Below are positions 28,095 to 36,837 of a stretch of 64,000 nucleotides of DNA, piece after piece. Numbering within the stretch: position 1 is the first letter of the stretch; each line of letters starts with the position of its first letter. The stretch is from contig NZ_LGKG01000140.1 of NCBI RefSeq assembly GCF_001294335.1, positions 41,015 to 105,014 of the forward strand, given 5' to 3'. The position numbers were made by a program, and so were the translations under genes. This DNA is from Streptomyces chattanoogensis (GTDB lineage Bacteria; Actinomycetota; Actinomycetes; Streptomycetales; Streptomycetaceae). Below the pieces are notes generated by a model. That model was not told the DNA's origin, did not search any database, and saw only the letters and a list, made by a program, of their open reading frames with translations.

Positions 28095-28479
28095 GCGTGC
28101 CGGTGCCGTCCGGCGGCACCAGCCAGCGGATGCCGCCGGTGGTCCGGCCCGGATGCGGGACCGCGATCCAGGTGCCGCGCCCGGCGCCCCGTACGCCGGT
28201 GCCCAGCCAGTGGGCGACGGTGCCGGGCGGGACGAAGAAGCCGATGCGGGCACCGGCGGAATCGGCCAGGACCGGGCCGGGGCGGTCGAGGAGGCGGGTG
28301 AGGACCGCGAGGGCCGGGGCGGCCAGCACGGCATCGGCGATCAGCACGTCCCAGAGCCGGCCGGCCGGCAGCAGCGCGACGCCGAGCGGATTGCGCTCCC
28401 ATTCCCAGCGGCAGGGCCCGGGGTCCGCTGCCGCCGATACCAGCCAGTCCACTGCCTTGTTCGTCCCCGCGGCGCCCAT
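28027..28479 (-). CDS. Conserved hypothetical protein
   Basis: A 150-residue soluble protein. It has a hydrophobic middle (VLIADAVLAAPALAVLTRLL), a GARIGFFVPPGTVAHW segment and a C-terminal IRWLVPPDGTGTLTDP followed by a helix rich in Ala and Arg. Sequences of this type, with the LVPPDGSGTLTDP pattern, occur widely in Streptomyces without known role; the first half vaguely recalls bifunctional primase/polymerase-associated proteins, which I would not rely on. It ends inside the 3' end of the PAP2 gene on the other strand. Confidence 0.7.
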   Translation of the reverse strand: MGAAGTNKAVDWLVSAAADPGPCRWEWERNPLGVALLPAGRLWDVLIADAVLAAPALAVLTRLLDRPGPVLADSAGARIGFFVPPGTVAHWLGTGVRGAGRGTWIAVPHPGRTTGGIRWLVPPDGTGTLTDPCVLELALHEAAARRAAEG

Positions 28480-28562
28480 GTCCGTACCTCGCTTCCCGGT
28501 GGCCCTGCCGGGCCGGTGTCTCCGGGAGGGAGAGCGCGCGCGGACGGAGTCCTTACACGGGT

Positions 28563-28600
28563 GACGAGGGCTTTCGCAGTAGGGACGAGGGCGTTCGCAG
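28563..28600. repeat. Pair of 17-bp near-identical direct repeats
   Basis: GACGAGGGCTTTCGCAG (28563-28579) recurs as GACGAGGGCGTTCGCAG (28584-28600), 16 of 17 positions equal. It lies downstream of the oxidase gene and upstream of the hypothetical gene, in a 167-base gap. Confidence 0.5.
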
Positions 28601-28646
28601 CACTAGGGGGGCGTGCAACTCCACGGCGCCCGCCCCCCGTTGTGCG

Positions 28647-30077
28647 TCAGCTGTCGAAGCCCAGGCCCACCTTGTCCATGGCCTTCAGCCACAGATTGCG
28701 GCGCCCGCCATGGGTGTCCGCGCGGGTCATCGACCACTGCGTGATGCCGATACCGGCCCAGCGCAGCGGCTCGGGCGGGAAGGGCAGCGGCTTCGTGCGG
28801 ACCATCTCCAGCTCCGTGCGTTCCGTGCGTTCGCCGGAGAGCAGATCGAGCATCACCTCCGCACCGAAGCGGGTGGCGCCCACGCCGAGGCCGGTGTAGC
28901 CCGCGGCGTAGGCGACCCGGCCGGCGTGCGCGGTGCCGAAGAAGGCGGAGAAACGGGCGCAGGTGTCGATGGCGCCGCCCCAGGCGTGCGTGAAGCGCAG
29001 GCCCTCCAGCTGCGGGAAGCAGCGGAAGAAGTGCCGGGCGAGCTTCTCGTAGGTGGCCGGGTGGTGGTCGAACTCGGCCCGTACGCCGCCGCCGTAGCGG
29101 TAGACGATGTCGTAACCGCCCCACAGGATGCGGTGGTCGGCAGTGATGCGGAAGTAGTGGAAGTGGTTGTTGGAGTCGGAGAGGCCCTGGCGGTTCTTCC
29201 AGCCGATGGCGGCGAGCTGTTCGTCGGAGAGCGGCTCGGTCATCAGGGCGTGGTCGTAGACCGGCACGATGTACGGGCGGACCCGCTTGACCAGCGACGG
29301 GAAGGCGTTGGTGCCGAGCGCCACATGACGGGCGAAGATGCGGCCGTAGGGGGTGCGGACGGCCATGCCCATGCCTTCGGAGGCGAGGCCGGTGGCGCGG
29401 GTGCGCTCGTAGATGCGGACGCCGTAGCCGAGGCAGGCCTGCTTGAGGCCCCAGGCGAGCTTGGCCGGGTTGAGCATGGCGACGCCGTCGCGGTCCCACA
29501 GGCCGGCGCGGAAGGTCGGCGAGTCGACCTCGGCGCGCAGTTCGTCCTGGTCGAGGAAGCGGTGGCGGTCCAGGCCCAGCTGGGCGGCCTCCTCGGCGGC
29601 ATCCTTGAGCTCGGCGACCTGGTACGGCTCGGTGGCGATGTCGATCTCGCCGGTGCGCTCGAAGTCGCAGTCGATGTTGTAGCGGGCGACCGCGTGCTCG
29701 ATGGCGTCGAGGTTCTTGATGCCGAGCTCTTCGAGCTTGGGGAGTTCGCCGGGCCAGCGCGCCAGGCCGTTGCCGATGCCGTGGGTGAGGGAGGCGGCGC
29801 AGAAGCCGCCGTTGCGCCCGGAGGCGGCCCAGCCGATCTCGGCGCCCTCGATCAGGACGACGTCGCGCTGGGGGTCGCGCTCCTTGGCGATCAGTGCCGT
29901 CCACAGGCCCGAGTAGCCGCCTCCGACGACCAGCAGATCGCAGGTCTCGTCGCCGACGAGGGCGGGCTCGGCGACCGGGCGGCCGGGGTCGGCCAGCCAG
30001 AAGGGGGTGGGTTCGGCGTCGGCGAGCGCATGGACGGGGGATGCCCCCGACGGATACGGCATGGCAGCTCGTGCCAT
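28647..30077 (-). CDS. FAD-dependent amine oxidase, gamma-glutamylputrescine oxidase type
   Basis: A 476-residue DAO-family flavoprotein. The N-terminal dinucleotide-binding motif is LLVVGGGYSGLWTAL (about 48-62), followed by GAEIGWAASGRNGGFC, which is typical of PuuB/OrdL enzymes that oxidise gamma-glutamylputrescine or a similar amine to an aldehyde. The C-terminal part has GYTGLGVGATRFGAEVMLDLL. It starts 15 bases after potC and is the last gene of the polyamine uptake operon, which supports an amine substrate. Whether the substrate is gamma-glutamylated or free putrescine cannot be read here. Confidence 0.88.
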   Translation of the reverse strand: MARAAMPYPSGASPVHALADAEPTPFWLADPGRPVAEPALVGDETCDLLVVGGGYSGLWTALIAKERDPQRDVVLIEGAEIGWAASGRNGGFCAASLTHGIGNGLARWPGELPKLEELGIKNLDAIEHAVARYNIDCDFERTGEIDIATEPYQVAELKDAAEEAAQLGLDRHRFLDQDELRAEVDSPTFRAGLWDRDGVAMLNPAKLAWGLKQACLGYGVRIYERTRATGLASEGMGMAVRTPYGRIFARHVALGTNAFPSLVKRVRPYIVPVYDHALMTEPLSDEQLAAIGWKNRQGLSDSNNHFHYFRITADHRILWGGYDIVYRYGGGVRAEFDHHPATYEKLARHFFRCFPQLEGLRFTHAWGGAIDTCARFSAFFGTAHAGRVAYAAGYTGLGVGATRFGAEVMLDLLSGERTERTELEMVRTKPLPFPPEPLRWAGIGITQWSMTRADTHGGRRNLWLKAMDKVGLGFDS

Positions 30078-30092
30078 GGTTCTCAGCTCCTC

Positions 30093-30941
30093 TTACGGAT
30101 TGCTCCGCTTACGGCGGTTTCCGGCCACTTGGCCGACCAGGACGCACAGCACGGCGACCAGGAACATCGCCGTACCGATGACATTGATCTGAACGGGCGT
30201 GCCCCGCTGCGCCGATCCCCAGACGAACATCGGGAAGGTCACGGTGGAGCCGGCATTGAAGTTGGTGATGATGAAGTCGTCGAAGGAGAGGGCGAAGGAG
30301 AGCAGGGCACCGGAGGCGATGCCGGGGGCGGCGATCGGCAGGGTGACGCGCAGGAACGTCTGCAGCGGCGAGGCGTAGAGGTCCTGGGCGGCCTGTTCCA
30401 GCCGCGGGTCCATGCTCATCACCCGGGCCTTGACGGCAGTGACGACGAAGCTCAGGCAGAACATGATGTGCGCGATCAGGATCGTCCAGAAGCCGAACTC
30501 GATGCCCATGTTGAGGAACAGGGTGGCGAGCGAGGCGGCCATGACGACCTCGGGCATGGCCATCGGCAGGAAGATCAGGGTGTTGACGCCGGCGCGGGCC
30601 CGGAAGCGGTAGCGCGCGAGCGCGAAGGAGATCATCGTGCCGAGGACGGTGGCGCCGAGGGTCGCCCAGAGGGCGATCTGGAGGCTCAGCCCGAGCGAAC
30701 CGCACAGGTCCGCGACGCCGCAGGGGTCGGCCCAGGCGTCCGTGGAGAAGTGCTGCCACTGGTAGTTGAAGCGGCCGTTGGGCTTGTTGAAGGAGAAGAC
30801 CATCACCACGACGTTGGGCAGGATCAGATAGCCCAGTGTGGCCAGGCCCGCGAGGGTGACGATGTTGCGGCGCAGCCAGCGCAGCGGATTGCCCCCGGTG
30901 CGCGGCGCGGTGGCGGCGGTGGTGGTGTCGGTTGCGGCCAT
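30093..30941 (-). CDS. potC: Polyamine ABC transporter permease (PotC-like)
   Basis: A 282-residue inner-membrane permease with about six helices. It carries the binding-protein-dependent transport signature EQAAQDLYASPLQTFLRVTLP, the loop that contacts the ATPase. The ATG at 30941 overlaps the potB stop by one base (TGATG), so translation is coupled. It works with PotB, PotA and the binding protein encoded upstream to import putrescine or spermidine. Confidence 0.92.
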   Translation of the reverse strand: MAATDTTTAATAPRTGGNPLRWLRRNIVTLAGLATLGYLILPNVVVMVFSFNKPNGRFNYQWQHFSTDAWADPCGVADLCGSLGLSLQIALWATLGATVLGTMISFALARYRFRARAGVNTLIFLPMAMPEVVMAASLATLFLNMGIEFGFWTILIAHIMFCLSFVVTAVKARVMSMDPRLEQAAQDLYASPLQTFLRVTLPIAAPGIASGALLSFALSFDDFIITNFNAGSTVTFPMFVWGSAQRGTPVQINVIGTAMFLVAVLCVLVGQVAGNRRKRSNP

Positions 30942-31876
30942 CAGACCAGGTCCTCCGTCCCCGACTTGCGGATGTAGATGGTGACCATGGCGAGGATGGC
31001 CGCCATGAGGATGAAGGAGAGGGCGGCGGCGGTCGGGTAGTCCAGGACCCGCAGGAACTGCGACTGGATGACGTTGCCGATCATCTTCTGGTCGGTGGAG
31101 CCCAGCAGTTCGGCGTTGATGTAGTCGCCGGCTGCCGGGATGAAGGTGAGCAGGGTGCCCGCGACGACGCCCGGCATGGACAGCGGGAAGGTCACCTTGC
31201 GGAAGGTGGTGGCGGGGCGTGCGTAGAGGTCGCCCGCGGCCTCGTGGAGGCGGGGGTCGATGCGCTCCAGCGAGGTGTAGAGCGGCAGGACCATGAACGG
31301 CAGGAAGTTGTAGGTCAGTCCGCAGACCACCGCGAGCGGGGTGGCCAGCACCCGGTGGCCCTCGGTGATGCCCAGGGCGCTGGTGACGTCCAGAAGGTGC
31401 AGCGCGTTGAGGGCGCCGACGACCGGCCCGCCGTCCGCCAGGATCGTCTTCCAGGCGAGCGTACGGATCAGGAAGCTGGTGAAGAACGGCGCGATGACCA
31501 GGATCATCACGACGTTGCGCCAGCGTCCGGCCTTGAAGGCGATGAGATAGGCGAGCGGGTAGCCCAGGAGCAGGCACAGCGCGGTGGCGATGCCGGCGTA
31601 GCCCACGGAGCGGACGAACTGCGGCCAGTATTCGCCGAGCGCGTCCCAGTAGGTGGCGAAGTGCCAGGTGACCTTGAAGCCCTCTTCGAGGGAGCCGGTC
31701 TGGATGGACGTCGACGCCTGGTAGACGAGCGGGGCGGCGAAGAAGACGATCAGCCACAGCATGCCGGGCAGCAGCAGCCAGTAGGGGATCAGCCGCTTGC
31801 GAGTGGGCGTCTTGCGGAGCGGGAGCGGCTCGGCGTCGGCCGTCTCCGGTGGCGCGGGGGCTTCGGTGGTGCTCAC
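30941..31876 (-). CDS. potB: Polyamine ABC transporter permease (PotB-like)
   Basis: A 311-residue permease, start GTG at 31876 within a GTGA overlap with the potA stop. A Pro-rich cytoplasmic N-terminus precedes the first helix (YWLLLPGMLWLIVFFAAP). The transport loop reads HEAAGDLYARPATTFRKVTFP. It pairs with PotC to form the membrane channel. Open frame upstream of the GTG belongs to potA read in another frame. Confidence 0.92.
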   Translation of the reverse strand: MSTTEAPAPPETADAEPLPLRKTPTRKRLIPYWLLLPGMLWLIVFFAAPLVYQASTSIQTGSLEEGFKVTWHFATYWDALGEYWPQFVRSVGYAGIATALCLLLGYPLAYLIAFKAGRWRNVVMILVIAPFFTSFLIRTLAWKTILADGGPVVGALNALHLLDVTSALGITEGHRVLATPLAVVCGLTYNFLPFMVLPLYTSLERIDPRLHEAAGDLYARPATTFRKVTFPLSMPGVVAGTLLTFIPAAGDYINAELLGSTDQKMIGNVIQSQFLRVLDYPTAAALSFILMAAILAMVTIYIRKSGTEDLV

Positions 31877-33036
31877 GCCGCCTCCTCGTCGAGGTCCGCT
31901 CCCGCTGCGATGTCCTGGGCGGCGTCCAGCCCGAACGTGTGCGCGGGGTTCCAGTGCACGACGACCTCGGCGCCCGGTACGAGTCGGCCGTCGCGCGCGA
32001 TGTTCTGCTCGTAGACGGAGATCTCGCCCAGGCCCGGCGCCTCGATGACGTACTGGGTGGAGACGCCGATGAAGCTGGCGTCCTTGATCCGTCCGGGCAG
32101 CTGGTTGTGGCCGTCGGGGAGGGACCCGGTGTCGTCGGTGTGCGCCAGGGCCATCTTCTCGGGCCGTATGCCGGCCAGCACCTTGTCGCCGCTGCCGGCC
32201 GTCGCGCTGCACCGGGCGGCGGGCAGCCGCAGCTTGGTGTCCGCGGCCCTGAGCAGCAGCTCCTCGCCGGCGGCCTCGACGACCTCGGCCTCGATGAGGT
32301 TGGAGGTGCCCAGGAAGTTGGCGACGAAGGTGGTGGCGGGGTTCTCGTAGAGGTCGGCGGGGGCGCCGAGCTGCTCGACCCGGCCGCCGTTCATCACGGC
32401 CACGGTGTCGGCCATCGTCATGGCCTCCTCCTGGTCGTGGGTGACATGGACGAAGGTGATGCCGACCTCGGTCTGGATGCGCTTGAGCTCCAGCTGCATC
32501 TGGCGGCGCAGCTTGAGGTCGAGGGCGCCCAGCGGCTCGTCGAGGAGCAGCACCTGGGGGTGGTTGATCAGCGCGCGGGCGACCGCGACGCGCTGCTGCT
32601 GGCCGCCGGAGAGCTGCTGCGGCTTGCGGCGGGCCATGGGGCCGAGCTGGACGAGGTCGAGCATCTCCTCGACCTGCTTCTTGACGGACTTGATGCCGCG
32701 GCGGCGCAGCCCGAAGGCGACGTTCTCGTAGATGTCCAGGTGCGGGAAGAGCGCGTAGTTCTGGAAGACGGTGTTGACCTGCCGCTTGTAGGGCGGCAGG
32801 GCGGTGACGTCCTGGCCGGAGAGCTCGACGGTGCCGGTGGTGGGGTCCTCCAGTCCGGCGATCATCCGCAGCGTGGTGGTCTTGCCGCAGCCGGAGGCGC
32901 CCAGCAGCGCGAAGAAGGAGCCCGCGGGGACGGTGAGGTCGAGCGGGTGGACGGCGGTGAAGGAGCCATAGGTTTTGCTGATCCCGGTGAGGCGGACGTC
33001 ACCGCCGCTGCTCTGGGTCTGGTCGTTCTTTGTCAT
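31873..33036 (-). CDS. potA: Polyamine ABC transporter ATP-binding protein (PotA-like)
   Basis: A 387-residue ATPase with Walker A GASGCGKTT near residue 47, signature LSGGQQQRVAVARAL and Walker B VLLLDEPLGALD. The C-terminal 150 residues form the TOBE regulatory domain (VLAGIRPEKMAL). All catalytic motifs are intact, in contrast to the ABC ATPase at 44.9 kb. Third gene of the leftward operon; 97 bases separate it from the binding-protein gene. Confidence 0.94.
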   Translation of the reverse strand: MTKNDQTQSSGGDVRLTGISKTYGSFTAVHPLDLTVPAGSFFALLGASGCGKTTTLRMIAGLEDPTTGTVELSGQDVTALPPYKRQVNTVFQNYALFPHLDIYENVAFGLRRRGIKSVKKQVEEMLDLVQLGPMARRKPQQLSGGQQQRVAVARALINHPQVLLLDEPLGALDLKLRRQMQLELKRIQTEVGITFVHVTHDQEEAMTMADTVAVMNGGRVEQLGAPADLYENPATTFVANFLGTSNLIEAEVVEAAGEELLLRAADTKLRLPAARCSATAGSGDKVLAGIRPEKMALAHTDDTGSLPDGHNQLPGRIKDASFIGVSTQYVIEAPGLGEISVYEQNIARDGRLVPGAEVVVHWNPAHTFGLDAAQDIAAGADLDEEAA

Positions 33037-33132
33037 GTCGGTCGTCCCGTGGGTCGGAGGTCGAAGACGGCTCGCAGGGAGGTGTGGCGGCCGGGCGTCT
33101 GCGGGGTCGCACCGGGCGCCGGCCGTATCCGG

Positions 33133-34380
33133 TCAGGCGCCGGTGAGCCGGGTGAACTTCTCGCTGAACGCCTTGCTCTCCTTGGCGTTCAGGGCGCGGA
33201 AGGAGTGGGACTTCTCGGCCATCTCCTCGTCCGGAATGATCAGCGGGTTGCGCGCCGCCTCCTTGTCGATCTTGGCGAGTTCCTCGCGTACGCCGTCCAC
33301 GGGGCAGACGTAGTTGATGTACGCCGCGAGCTTGGCCGCGGTCTTCGGCTCGTAGAAGTAGTCGATGAGCCGTTCGGCATTGGCCTTGTGACGTGCTTTG
33401 TTCGGCACCATGAGGTTGTCGGTGGACGTCATGCAGCCGGCCTTGGGGATGACGTACTCGATGTCCGGGTTGTCGCTCTGCAGCTGGACGACGTCGCCCG
33501 CCCAGGCCACACACGCCGCGAGGTCGCCCTTGTCCAGGTCGGTGGTGTAGTCGTTGCCGGTGAAGCGGCGGATCTGCTTGCTGTCGACGCCCTTCTGGAG
33601 CCGGGCGATCGCCGCGTCGAAGTCGTCCGCGGTGACGTCCTCGGGCTTCTTGCCCATGTCCAGCAGCGTCAGCCCGACGCTGTCGCGCATCTCGGTGAGG
33701 AAACCGACCCGGCCCTTGAGCTTGGGGTCCTCCAGCAGCTGGCTGACCGAGTCGACCTTGCGTCCGCCGGTGGCCTTCTTGTTGTACGCGATCAGCGCCG
33801 GGATGCCCTGCCAGGTGTAGGAGTGCGCACGTCCCGGGTCCCAGGCGGGGTTGCGGAACTGCGACGAGAGGTTGGCGTAGGCGTGCGGGAGGTTGGCGGG
33901 ATCCAGTTTCTCGATCCAGCCCAGTGAGATCATCCGCGCGCACATCCAGTCGGTGAGCACGATCAGGTCCCGGCCGGTGTCCTGCCCGTTGGCCAGCTGC
34001 GCCTGGATCTTGCCGAAGAACTCGTCGTTGTCGTTGATGTCCTCGGTGTATTTGACGGCTATGCCGGTGCGCTTGGTGAAGGCCTCCAGCGTCGGCCGGT
34101 GCTTGCCGTCGTCGGTGACGTCGATGTACTCGGTCCAGTTGGAGAAGGTGACGCGCTTCTCCTTCGCCGAGTGGTCCGTGCTCGAGCCCGCGTCCGTACG
34201 GCTCGCGGGCGGGATGCCGCAGCCGGCCAGTGCCCCCAGGCCCCCCGTTGCGGCCGCCATGGCGCCGGTCGCGCGCAGCAGCGAGCGACGGGTCATGGCG
34301 AGGCGGCCGGTGGTCATACTGCGGCGCATGGCGGCCAGTTCGGCCGCGGAGAAGGGTTCGGGCTGCTCGTGGTGCTCCAT
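33133..34380 (-). CDS. potD: Polyamine-binding lipoprotein (PotD-like)
   Basis: A 415-residue extracellular binding protein. It has a 28-residue N-terminal extension, then a twin-arginine signal TRRSLLRAT, a hydrophobic core and the lipobox LAGC (Cys54). The mature part has PotD-type features: VTFSNWTEYID, YTEDINDNDEFFGKIQ and DLIVLTDWMCARM. It delivers spermidine or putrescine to PotABC. The same N-terminal motifs recur in the second binding-protein gene at 39.8-41.0 kb, so the two are paralogues. Confidence 0.92.
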   Translation of the reverse strand: MEHHEQPEPFSAAELAAMRRSMTTGRLAMTRRSLLRATGAMAAATGGLGALAGCGIPPASRTDAGSSTDHSAKEKRVTFSNWTEYIDVTDDGKHRPTLEAFTKRTGIAVKYTEDINDNDEFFGKIQAQLANGQDTGRDLIVLTDWMCARMISLGWIEKLDPANLPHAYANLSSQFRNPAWDPGRAHSYTWQGIPALIAYNKKATGGRKVDSVSQLLEDPKLKGRVGFLTEMRDSVGLTLLDMGKKPEDVTADDFDAAIARLQKGVDSKQIRRFTGNDYTTDLDKGDLAACVAWAGDVVQLQSDNPDIEYVIPKAGCMTSTDNLMVPNKARHKANAERLIDYFYEPKTAAKLAAYINYVCPVDGVREELAKIDKEAARNPLIIPDEEMAEKSHSFRALNAKESKAFSEKFTRLTGA

Positions 34381-34468
34381 GCGCGGTGCCTTTCAGGAGG
34401 GGAGCCCGGCGCGGGGCCGGTGAGGAGGGTGCCGCGTGGGGGGGGTGGGGGCGGATCCGGGACGGGTG

Positions 34469-35986
34469 CTAGGCGCGGTCCCCGAAGACCGTACGGTGCC
34501 AGTCCTTCCTGACGACCGCGGTGTTGTCGTACATCACATGCTTGACCTGCGTGTACTCCTCGAAGGAGTACGCCGACATGTCCTTGCCGAAGCCGGACGC
34601 CTTGGCGCCGCCGTGCGGCATCTCGCTGATGATCGGGATGTGGTCGTTGACCCAGACGCAGCCCGCGTTGATCTCGCGGGTGGCGCGGCCGGCGCGGTAG
34701 ACGTCCCGGCTCCAGGCGGAGGCGGCCAGTCCGTAGGGGGTGTCGTTGGCCAGCGCGATGCCCTCGTCGTCGCTGTCGAAGGGCAGCACGACCAGCACCG
34801 GGCCGAAGATCTCGGACTGCACGATCTCGCTGTCCTGCGCGGCGCCGGCGATCAGCGTCGGCCGGTAGTACGCGCCCTTGGCCAGCTCGCCGCCGGGGAT
34901 CTCGCCGCCGGTGACGACGGTGGCATAGCCGCGCGCCCGGTCGACGAAGCCGGCCACCCGGTCGCGCTGGGCGTGCGAGATCAGCGGGCCGAGGTCGGTG
35001 GACGGGTCGAAGGGGTCGCCCAGCCGCACGGTCGCCATCAGGTCGGCGACGCCGCTGACGAAGGCGTCGTAGAGCGGGCGCTGGACATAGGCGCGGGTGG
35101 CGGCGGTGCAGTCCTGGCCGGTGTTGATCAGCGCCCCGGCGACCGCGCCGTGGACGGCGGCCTCCAGGTCCGCGTCGTCGAAGACCACGAAGGGGGCCTT
35201 GCCGCCCAGTTCGAGGTGGAGCCGCTTGACCGTCCCGGTGGCGATCTCGGCGACCCGCTTGCCGACCGCGGTGGAGCCGGTGAAGGACGTCATCCTCACG
35301 TCGGGGTGGCCCACCAGGCGCTCGCCCGCGTCCCGGCCCGCGCCGGAGACGATGTTGATCACGCCGTCGGGCAGTCCGGCCCGCTGCGCGGCCTGCGCGA
35401 ACAGCAGCGAGGTGAGCGGGGTGATCTCGGCGGGCTTGAGGACGATGGTGTTGCCCGCGGCGACGGCCGGCAGCACCTTCCAGGCGGCCATCTGGAGCGG
35501 ATAGTTCCAGGGCGCGATGGAGCCGACGACACCGATGGGCTCGCGGCGGATGACGGAGGTGTGATCGGCGCTGTATTCACCGGCCGCCTTGCCCTCCAGA
35601 TGGCGGGCCGCACCGGCGAAGAACGCGGCATTGTCGATCGAACCCGGCACGTCGAACTCCGTGCTGAGCTTGATCGGCTTTCCGCAGTTCAGCGATTCGG
35701 CGAAGGCGAGATCGGCGGCGTCCTCGGCGAGTGCGGCGGCGAAGCGGTGCAGCGCGTCGGAACGCTCGCCCGGGGTGGCCCCGCCCCATTCGGCGAACGC
35801 CCCTTGTGCGGCCTCGACGGCGGCGTCCACATCTGCCGGACCAGCAAGTTCGTAGGAGTACACCTGCTCGCCGGTCGCCGGGTCCACCACCGGCTGGGTG
35901 CGGCCCGAGGTGCCGCCGCGGAGGCTGCCCGCGATGAATTGCGCGCCCTCGGCGAATCGCTCGGTGACGTCGAAACGGTGATCCAT
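34469..35986 (-). CDS. Aldehyde dehydrogenase, aminobutyraldehyde/betaine-aldehyde type
   Basis: A 505-residue enzyme, first gene of the polyamine operon. It has PWNYPLQM, the general-base segment LELGGKAPFVVF and the nucleophile NTGQDCTAATR (Cys293), the last being typical of gamma-aminobutyraldehyde and betaine-aldehyde dehydrogenases. It would oxidise the aldehyde made by the oxidase at the end of the same operon. The ATG at 35986 is preceded by GGAGAACACC; the open frame further upstream is not coding. It is a paralogue of the enzyme at 41.1-42.6 kb, with the same active-site motif. Confidence 0.92.
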   Translation of the reverse strand: MDHRFDVTERFAEGAQFIAGSLRGGTSGRTQPVVDPATGEQVYSYELAGPADVDAAVEAAQGAFAEWGGATPGERSDALHRFAAALAEDAADLAFAESLNCGKPIKLSTEFDVPGSIDNAAFFAGAARHLEGKAAGEYSADHTSVIRREPIGVVGSIAPWNYPLQMAAWKVLPAVAAGNTIVLKPAEITPLTSLLFAQAAQRAGLPDGVINIVSGAGRDAGERLVGHPDVRMTSFTGSTAVGKRVAEIATGTVKRLHLELGGKAPFVVFDDADLEAAVHGAVAGALINTGQDCTAATRAYVQRPLYDAFVSGVADLMATVRLGDPFDPSTDLGPLISHAQRDRVAGFVDRARGYATVVTGGEIPGGELAKGAYYRPTLIAGAAQDSEIVQSEIFGPVLVVLPFDSDDEGIALANDTPYGLAASAWSRDVYRAGRATREINAGCVWVNDHIPIISEMPHGGAKASGFGKDMSAYSFEEYTQVKHVMYDNTAVVRKDWHRTVFGDRA

Positions 35987-36084
35987 GGTGTTCTCCTCCG
36001 CCGTACGCCCAGGCCGCTCGGCGGCCCCGCCAGGCGTAGCTATTTCCGGAATCGATGGCCGATCTTGACAGAGGGATAGGCCAC

Positions 36085-36105
36085 CAACAAGTGATTCCGT
36101 TGTTG
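36085..36105. promoter_or_regulatory. CAACAA-N9-TTGTTG inverted repeat upstream of the polyamine operon
   Basis: CAACAA (36085-36090) and TTGTTG (36100-36105) flank GTGATTCCG. The site is about 100 bases upstream of the operon start and 85 bases upstream of the divergent NADAR gene. CAACAAC also occurs in the AsnC control region at 42.68 kb, which hints at a shared regulator. Confidence 0.4.
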
Positions 36106-36159
36106 CCTTTTGGTTACGCGACGAATTCTGCGATTTACGTTGCCGGCCCCCCGACACGT

Positions 36160-36177
36160 TGTCAGTGCCCGCTGACA
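36160..36177. promoter_or_regulatory. TGTCAG-N6-CTGACA palindrome before the NADAR gene
   Basis: A perfect inverted repeat with a 6-base spacer ends 10 bases before the NADAR start codon. Its position suits a repressor operator or an RNA hairpin at the start site. Confidence 0.45.
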
Positions 36178-36187
36178 GAATCCCGGC

Positions 36188-36799
36188 ATGGTGCACAACA
36201 TCACGGGGACCGACACGCAGGACGACACCCGGCGCACGGCCGACGGCCCGCGCTCGGTCGAGGAACTCCGCGCGGTGACCGCCGCCGGCAAACGCGTCAA
36301 ATACGTCCATTTCTGGGGTCATCGGCCCCAGCGCGACGGCAGCATCGGCGCAAGCTGTTTCAGCCAGTGGTGGCCCTCCCCCTTCACGGCCGACGGGGTC
36401 ACCTACGCCACCGCGGAGCACTGGATGATGGCCGGCAAGGCCCGTCTGTTCGCCGACGAGGAGGCGGAACGGCGCGCGATAGCCGCCGGCCACCCCAAAC
36501 AGGCCAAGGACATCGGCCGCACGGTCCGCGGATTCGACGACGCCCTCTGGCAGCGGCACCGCTTCGGCCTGGTGGTCGAGGGCAATCTGCACAAATTCGG
36601 CCAGGACACCGCGCTGCGCGAGTTTCTGCTCGGCACGGGTTCCCGGGTGCTGGTGGAGGCCAGCCCGCTGGACCGGGTCTGGGGGATCGGGCTGGCCGCG
36701 GACGACGAGCGGGCCCAGGACCCGGCGCGGTGGCGGGGGCTGAATCTGCTGGGGTTCGCACTGATGGAGGTGCGGCAGAGGCTGGGCGAGGAGGGATAG
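36188..36799 (+). CDS. NADAR domain protein (YbiA/DUF1768 family)
   Basis: A 203-residue protein. After an unstructured 40-residue N-terminus it has the NADAR fold: FWGHRP, CFSQWWPSPF, YATAEHWMMAGKARLF, and the C-terminal DRVWGIGLA and WRGLNLLGFALMEVR. Family members are N-glycosidases acting on riboflavin intermediates or on ADP-ribosyl groups; which applies here is not known. It is divergent from the polyamine operon and ends in a Glu/Gly tail. Confidence 0.9.
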   Translation: MVHNITGTDTQDDTRRTADGPRSVEELRAVTAAGKRVKYVHFWGHRPQRDGSIGASCFSQWWPSPFTADGVTYATAEHWMMAGKARLFADEEAERRAIAAGHPKQAKDIGRTVRGFDDALWQRHRFGLVVEGNLHKFGQDTALREFLLGTGSRVLVEASPLDRVWGIGLAADDERAQDPARWRGLNLLGFALMEVRQRLGEEG

Positions 36800-36837
36800 A
36801 GGAGGGGCTCGGGAGCTGTCCGGTCCGCGGTGGGGCC

